A stretch of 9,011 bases of DNA from JASFRI01 sp050115015 (GTDB lineage Bacteria; Acidobacteriota; Polarisedimenticolia; CBDVAL01): positions 1 to 9,011 of the forward strand of contig JASFRI010000166.1 in the NCBI GenBank assembly GCA_050115015.1, read 5' to 3'. The notes below the pieces were generated by a model. It made no database searches. It saw nothing but the letters and a program-made list of their open reading frames with translations, and was not told where the DNA came from. A program made the position numbers and the translations under genes. Below, piece after piece: positions 6,771 through 9,011 of the stretch (position 1 is the first letter of the stretch; each line of letters begins with the position of its first letter).

Positions 6771-8069
6771 ATGCGGTACCTGAAGACCTTCTTCGTCATG
6801 GTCGTGCTCTCCACGGGCGCGGCCTTGACCGCCGTGGGGCCCGCCGCCGAGGGCGGCACCGGTGGCGGGAAGCTCGACTGGTGGGTGGACGGCCAGGCGT
6901 GGTTCCGCGGGGAATGGCGCTACGACCTGGACCTCGACGAAGCCGAGGACGACAACACCTTCTACGTGGCTTCCCGGCTCCGGGTGGGATTCGGCGTCCG
7001 GATCCAGCAGGACTACGCCTTCTACTTCCAGGCACAGGACGCCCGGCTGTTCGGGGACGAGGCGGCGACCGCGGCGAACGACCAGAACCTCGACCTGCAC
7101 CAGGGCTACGTGGACATCTGGCGCCAGCGGGAGCGGGGCTGGAGCCTGCGGGTTGGGCGGCAGGAGTGGGTCTACGGGAAGCAGAGGATCCTCGGGAACC
7201 TCGACTGGGTGAACACCGGCCGGTCCTTCGACGGGGTCCAGGTGCGCTACCAGGGAGATCGATTCCGGGTCGACGTGCTCGGGGCGCTCATCCGGAGCCA
7301 GTTCACGCCGGTCGGCGGCTCGGTGCGCACCGACAACGCGACCCTCGCGGGGGTGTATGCGAGCGGCGAGTGCCGCCCCGGAGCCACCTCCGAGGGGTAC
7401 TGGCTCAACTTCACGGATCGCGTCCCAAGGCCCGGCGAGATCGCGGGCACGACGGGGACCACGGATATCCACGCGTTCGGGTACCGGACGACGCAGACCT
7501 TCGGCCGCGTCGACCTGGAGTTCGAGGGGGTCTACGAGACGGGCGACGTCACCGGCGACGACCTGTCCGCCTGGGCGGCGGCCCTGGTGGTCGGCTACAC
7601 GTTCGGAGACGAGCGGAAGATCCGTCCGTTCGCCGGCTACGACTTCGCCACCGGCGACCGCGATTCCACCGACGGGAAGCGGGAGGAGTTCTTCAACTTC
7701 TTCCCGACCAATCACATGCACTACGGATATGCGGATCTGTTCGGCTGGCGGAACATCCGGAGCTACTACTTCGGATCCCAGTTCGGCGAGGGCAAGCACT
7801 GGGGGCAGGCGAAGATCCATCGCTTCTCCCTCGAGACTCCCGGCGGCGCATGGAAGAACGCGGCGGGCATCGTCCTGGGCTTCGACCCCACGGGAGGGGC
7901 CGGTCGCAGCGTCGGCTGGGAGCTGGACCTCAACTACCGCTACGCGTTCATGAAGAACGCCAAGGTCGAGGCGGGGGTCAGCTGGTTCGAGCCCGGACAC
8001 TTCGCACGGACCACCCGCGGGCCGGATCCGACCCAGTGGGGCTACCTCTGGTTCGTCATCGGGTTCTGA
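6771..8069 (+). CDS. Alginate-export-type outer-membrane porin
   Basis: Outer-membrane beta-barrel of 432 residues, most like the alginate export (AlgE/Alginate_exp) porin family. It has a signal peptide (MRYLKTFFVMVVLSTGAA, cleavage near residue 26). Family-like segments are the LHQGYVDIW to RVGRQEWVYG stretch (109-136), GNLDWVNTGRSFDGVQVRY (142-160), and FFPTNHMHYGYADLFGWR near 307-325. The chain alternates aromatic and polar residues and ends in WFVIGF, the C-terminal Phe typical of BAM substrates. Despite the family name, members of this group are often found beside respiratory genes and need not carry alginate. Here it lies 29 bases after the last ferredoxin gene, on the same strand and preceded by GGGGGG (6760-6765). 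A role in admitting the reductase's substrate or releasing its product is the natural inference. Family call good, substrate unknown. Confidence 0.85.
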   Translation: MRYLKTFFVMVVLSTGAALTAVGPAAEGGTGGGKLDWWVDGQAWFRGEWRYDLDLDEAEDDNTFYVASRLRVGFGVRIQQDYAFYFQAQDARLFGDEAATAANDQNLDLHQGYVDIWRQRERGWSLRVGRQEWVYGKQRILGNLDWVNTGRSFDGVQVRYQGDRFRVDVLGALIRSQFTPVGGSVRTDNATLAGVYASGECRPGATSEGYWLNFTDRVPRPGEIAGTTGTTDIHAFGYRTTQTFGRVDLEFEGVYETGDVTGDDLSAWAAALVVGYTFGDERKIRPFAGYDFATGDRDSTDGKREEFFNFFPTNHMHYGYADLFGWRNIRSYYFGSQFGEGKHWGQAKIHRFSLETPGGAWKNAAGIVLGFDPTGGAGRSVGWELDLNYRYAFMKNAKVEAGVSWFEPGHFARTTRGPDPTQWGYLWFVIGF

Positions 8070-8090
8070 AACCGCATGAGCCCATCCGAG

Positions 8091-8408
8091 TCATGACCTC
8101 GGCCGCAGCGCGAGTTGCACCTCCGGATCGTGTTGTCGGGGCGCCTTCGGTGGCGGCGAGAACACGACGCAGTAGTGGTCGGAGCCGGCCTCCCACTCGT
8201 CGTGGCGCTCGACGGGCGTCCAGCCATCCCGCTCCATCTCCTCGATGAGCGCCGGGAGCGAGATCCCGTGACCCTCGCGCTCGGGCACGCCCTCGAGCCG
8301 GTCCCAGTGGCGCTGCGGCCGGATCTCGACGACGGCCAGCACCCCGCCGGGACGCAGGGCCCGGGCGATAGCCGCCGCATCTCCGGGGGTTTTGTGAAGT
8401 GATGTATT
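8091..8408 (-). pseudogene. C-terminal remnant of a class I SAM-dependent methyltransferase
   Basis: Read from 8408 down to the TGA at 8093-8091, the frame gives NTSLHKTPGDAAAIARALRPGG, then VLAVVEIRP, then EGHGISLPALIEEMERDGW and HYCVVFSP. This order matches the end of class I methyltransferases: the post-motif loop with N-T-x-x-H, the LRPGG turn, a beta strand ending in E, a His-Gly plus EM helix, and a final VF strand. The glycine-rich SAM-binding motif and all upstream parts are absent. Beyond 8408 the reading frame turns into Arg/Gly-rich sequence without family character and soon meets the opposite-strand gene at 8517. An ATG-free GTG at 8342 could start an 83-residue piece, but that could not bind SAM. 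It is convergent with the porin gene, 21 bases away. Most likely a decaying fragment left by deletion or rearrangement. Confidence 0.55.
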
Positions 8409-8433
8409 CCCGCCCGACCTCCCGCGCGGGAAT
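8406..8433. repeat. 8-bp perfect inverted repeat at the methyltransferase break
   Basis: ATTCCCGC (8406-8413) and GCGGGAAT (8426-8433) are perfect inverted copies separated by 12 bases. There is no T-tract on either side, so this is not a standard intrinsic terminator. It lies just where methyltransferase similarity ends and upstream of the promoter of the next gene. It could be an operator, the edge of a lost mobile element, or chance in GC-rich DNA. Confidence 0.45.
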
Positions 8434-8457
8434 GGGGCCTCGTTCCCGTGTGCGACG

Positions 8458-8486
8458 TTGTCCGGCCGGGCGCCGCAATCTACATT
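8458..8486 (+). promoter_or_regulatory. Candidate sigma-70-like promoter for the small secreted protein gene
   Basis: TTGTCC (8458-8463) and TACATT (8481-8486) each match four of six consensus bases and are separated by exactly 17 bases. Transcription would start near 8493, leaving a leader of about 25 bases before the GTG at 8517 that contains a strong ribosome binding site. The match is moderate and no experimental support is visible. Confidence 0.4.
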
Positions 8487-8499
8487 CCTTCGATGGCGG

Positions 8500-8509
8500 G
8501 GGGAGGAGG
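8500..8509 (+). promoter_or_regulatory. Ribosome binding site for the GTG start at 8517
   Basis: GGGGAGGAGG sits 7 bases before GTG 8517, an ideal spacing. It fixes this start over the upstream in-frame GTG at 8448, which would put 23 extra residues ahead of the signal peptide, and over the ATG at 8529. Confidence 0.7.
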
Positions 8510-8516
8510 TCCAGTC

Positions 8517-8918
8517 GTGTACCGAAGGATGCTGCTTGCCGCGTTCCTGTGCTGTCTGGTTTTCGGCCCCGCCATCGCCGACTCGGCATCGGTGGATCCC
8601 CTTCCATTCGTGCCGGGTGGGGAGGTTCTCGTGGGACAGCGGGACGGTCTGGTGACGCTCCGCACCATCGAGTTCAAGGTGTCGGAAACCAAGCTATCCG
8701 CCACCGCGCTGGTCTTCTGCGACAAGGGGAAAGACCAGAAAGTGGACCTGCAGATCACGCTGCTCGACGCCGAGGGGAACCGGGTCGCCCTGATCACCGG
8801 CAAGGGCAAGGTCGAGGAGAAGCAGAAGAACAAGATCCGGTTCGGTTCCAAGGTCGAGCCGGGGCTCCTCGACGCCGTCGACTCGTTCCAGGTCACCCTC
8901 CAGACGTACCCCGACTGA
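8517..8918 (+). CDS. Small secreted protein of unknown function
   Basis: I do not recognise this protein. The 133-residue product starts with a clear Sec signal peptide (YRR, then hydrophobic LLAAFLCCLVFG, cleavage predicted after AIA at 19-21). The mature chain of about 112 residues should be periplasmic or extracellular; no lipobox is present. Residues 34-95 look like alternating beta strands (EVLVG, LVTLRTIEFKV, LSATALVF, VDLQITLLD, RVALITG). A charged Lys/Glu-rich stretch (95-113) follows, and then a last strand FQVTLQTYP. There is one Cys in the mature part (C68), so no internal disulfide. The pattern suggests a small beta-sandwich, perhaps ligand-binding or carrier-like. It has its own candidate promoter and terminator and is separated from the respiratory operon by the methyltransferase remnant, so a functional link is not implied. 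The coding frame itself is convincing. Confidence 0.75.
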   Translation: MYRRMLLAAFLCCLVFGPAIADSASVDPLPFVPGGEVLVGQRDGLVTLRTIEFKVSETKLSATALVFCDKGKDQKVDLQITLLDAEGNRVALITGKGKVEEKQKNKIRFGSKVEPGLLDAVDSFQVTLQTYPD

Positions 8919-8962
8919 TCCGCGGCAACGCACGGCACGCCCGGCGACACCCGACCGATTCT

Positions 8963-8986
8963 CGGGGACGGAGGCCTCCGTCCCCG
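8963..8986. terminator. Perfect 24-bp palindrome downstream of the secreted protein gene
   Basis: CGGGGACGGAGG (8963-8974) is followed directly by its exact reverse complement CCTCCGTCCCCG (8975-8986). In RNA it would fold to a stem of about 10 G/C-rich pairs with a GGCC-type loop. It starts 44 bases after the stop codon, a usual place for a terminator, but no T-run follows. Alternatives are a bidirectional terminator, a dispersed palindromic repeat, or a dimeric-protein binding site. Confidence 0.55.
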
Positions 8987-9010
8987 GAGATCCACAAGAT
9001 GTGGGGTCTC
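8987..9010. repeat. Imperfect hairpin abutting the palindrome
   Basis: CCACA (8992-8996) and TGTGG (9000-9004) pair around a 3-base loop. The stem continues through a T-G wobble and one bulged G to GAGA (8987-8990) against TCTC (9007-9010). It begins at the base after the 24-bp palindrome, so the two stems are directly adjacent. It runs to the window edge, so whether a further repeat or T-run follows cannot be seen. Confidence 0.35.
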
Positions 9011-9011
9011 T

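Noticed and set aside
6657..8000. Long minus-strand open frame opposite the porin gene
   Set aside because: No recognisable domain or start signal; the plus-strand reading has a signal peptide, porin family segments and a C-terminal Phe.
8086..8102. Small stem CCGAG/CTCGG after the porin gene as a terminator
   Set aside because: Only 5 pairs with a 7-base loop and no T-run; too weak to call, although some terminator is expected between these convergent frames.
8115..8402. Plus-strand open frame of 95 residues over the methyltransferase remnant
   Set aside because: It is the antisense of the methyltransferase-like frame, has no ribosome binding site and shows no family features.
1..9011. CRISPR arrays, tRNA or rRNA genes, insertion sequences
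   Set aside because: No regularly spaced repeats, no tRNA-like cloverleaf and no transposase-like frame were seen on reading both strands.

Overview
The window is GC-rich (by eye about two thirds G+C) and densely packed. It appears to come from the chromosome of a Gram-negative bacterium: one gene encodes an outer-membrane beta-barrel ending in Phe, and two proteins carry twin-arginine signals. The phylum cannot be fixed from the sequence. High-GC environmental lineages with anaerobic respiratory chains (for example Acidobacteriota, Gemmatimonadota or Myxococcota-like groups) would all fit.

Positions 1 to 8069 hold one tightly packed plus-strand operon whose 5' end is outside the window. In order: the C-terminal part of a NapA-like molybdopterin oxidoreductase (1-1480); a Tat-exported four-cluster ferredoxin of NapG type (1488-2207); a NapH-type membrane iron-sulfur protein (2204-3172); a second Tat-exported NapG-type ferredoxin (3185-3889); a small secreted, C-terminally anchored protein whose predicted mature end begins His-His (3897-4487); a large NapH-like polytopic membrane iron-sulfur protein with a Cys/His-rich N terminus and a triple-His membrane segment (4484-6142); a third four-cluster ferredoxin without an export signal (6139-6741); and an alginate-export-type outer-membrane porin (6771-8069). 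Three junctions overlap by 4 bases (GTGA or ATGA) and the remaining gaps are 29 bases or less, so co-expression is very likely.

Read together, this looks like a respiratory module. NapH-type proteins would take electrons from quinol, ferredoxins on both sides of the membrane would relay them, and a periplasmic Mo enzyme would reduce an oxyanion that enters through the porin. It resembles the NapAGH core of periplasmic nitrate reduction. It differs in having duplicated G and H modules, an extra putative metal-binding membrane protein, no NapB/NapC-like cytochrome in view, and a NapA-like subunit with unusual insertions. The substrate cannot be assigned from sequence alone; nitrate is the default hypothesis.

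From 8070 on the content changes. A minus-strand fragment (8091-8408) looks like the C-terminal end of a SAM-dependent methyltransferase without its cofactor-binding half; its recognisable homology stops at an 8-bp inverted repeat. A separate small plus-strand gene for a secreted protein of unknown function follows (8517-8918), with its own plausible promoter and a strong ribosome binding site. After it come a perfect 24-bp palindrome and a second imperfect hairpin, probably a terminator region, reaching the window edge.
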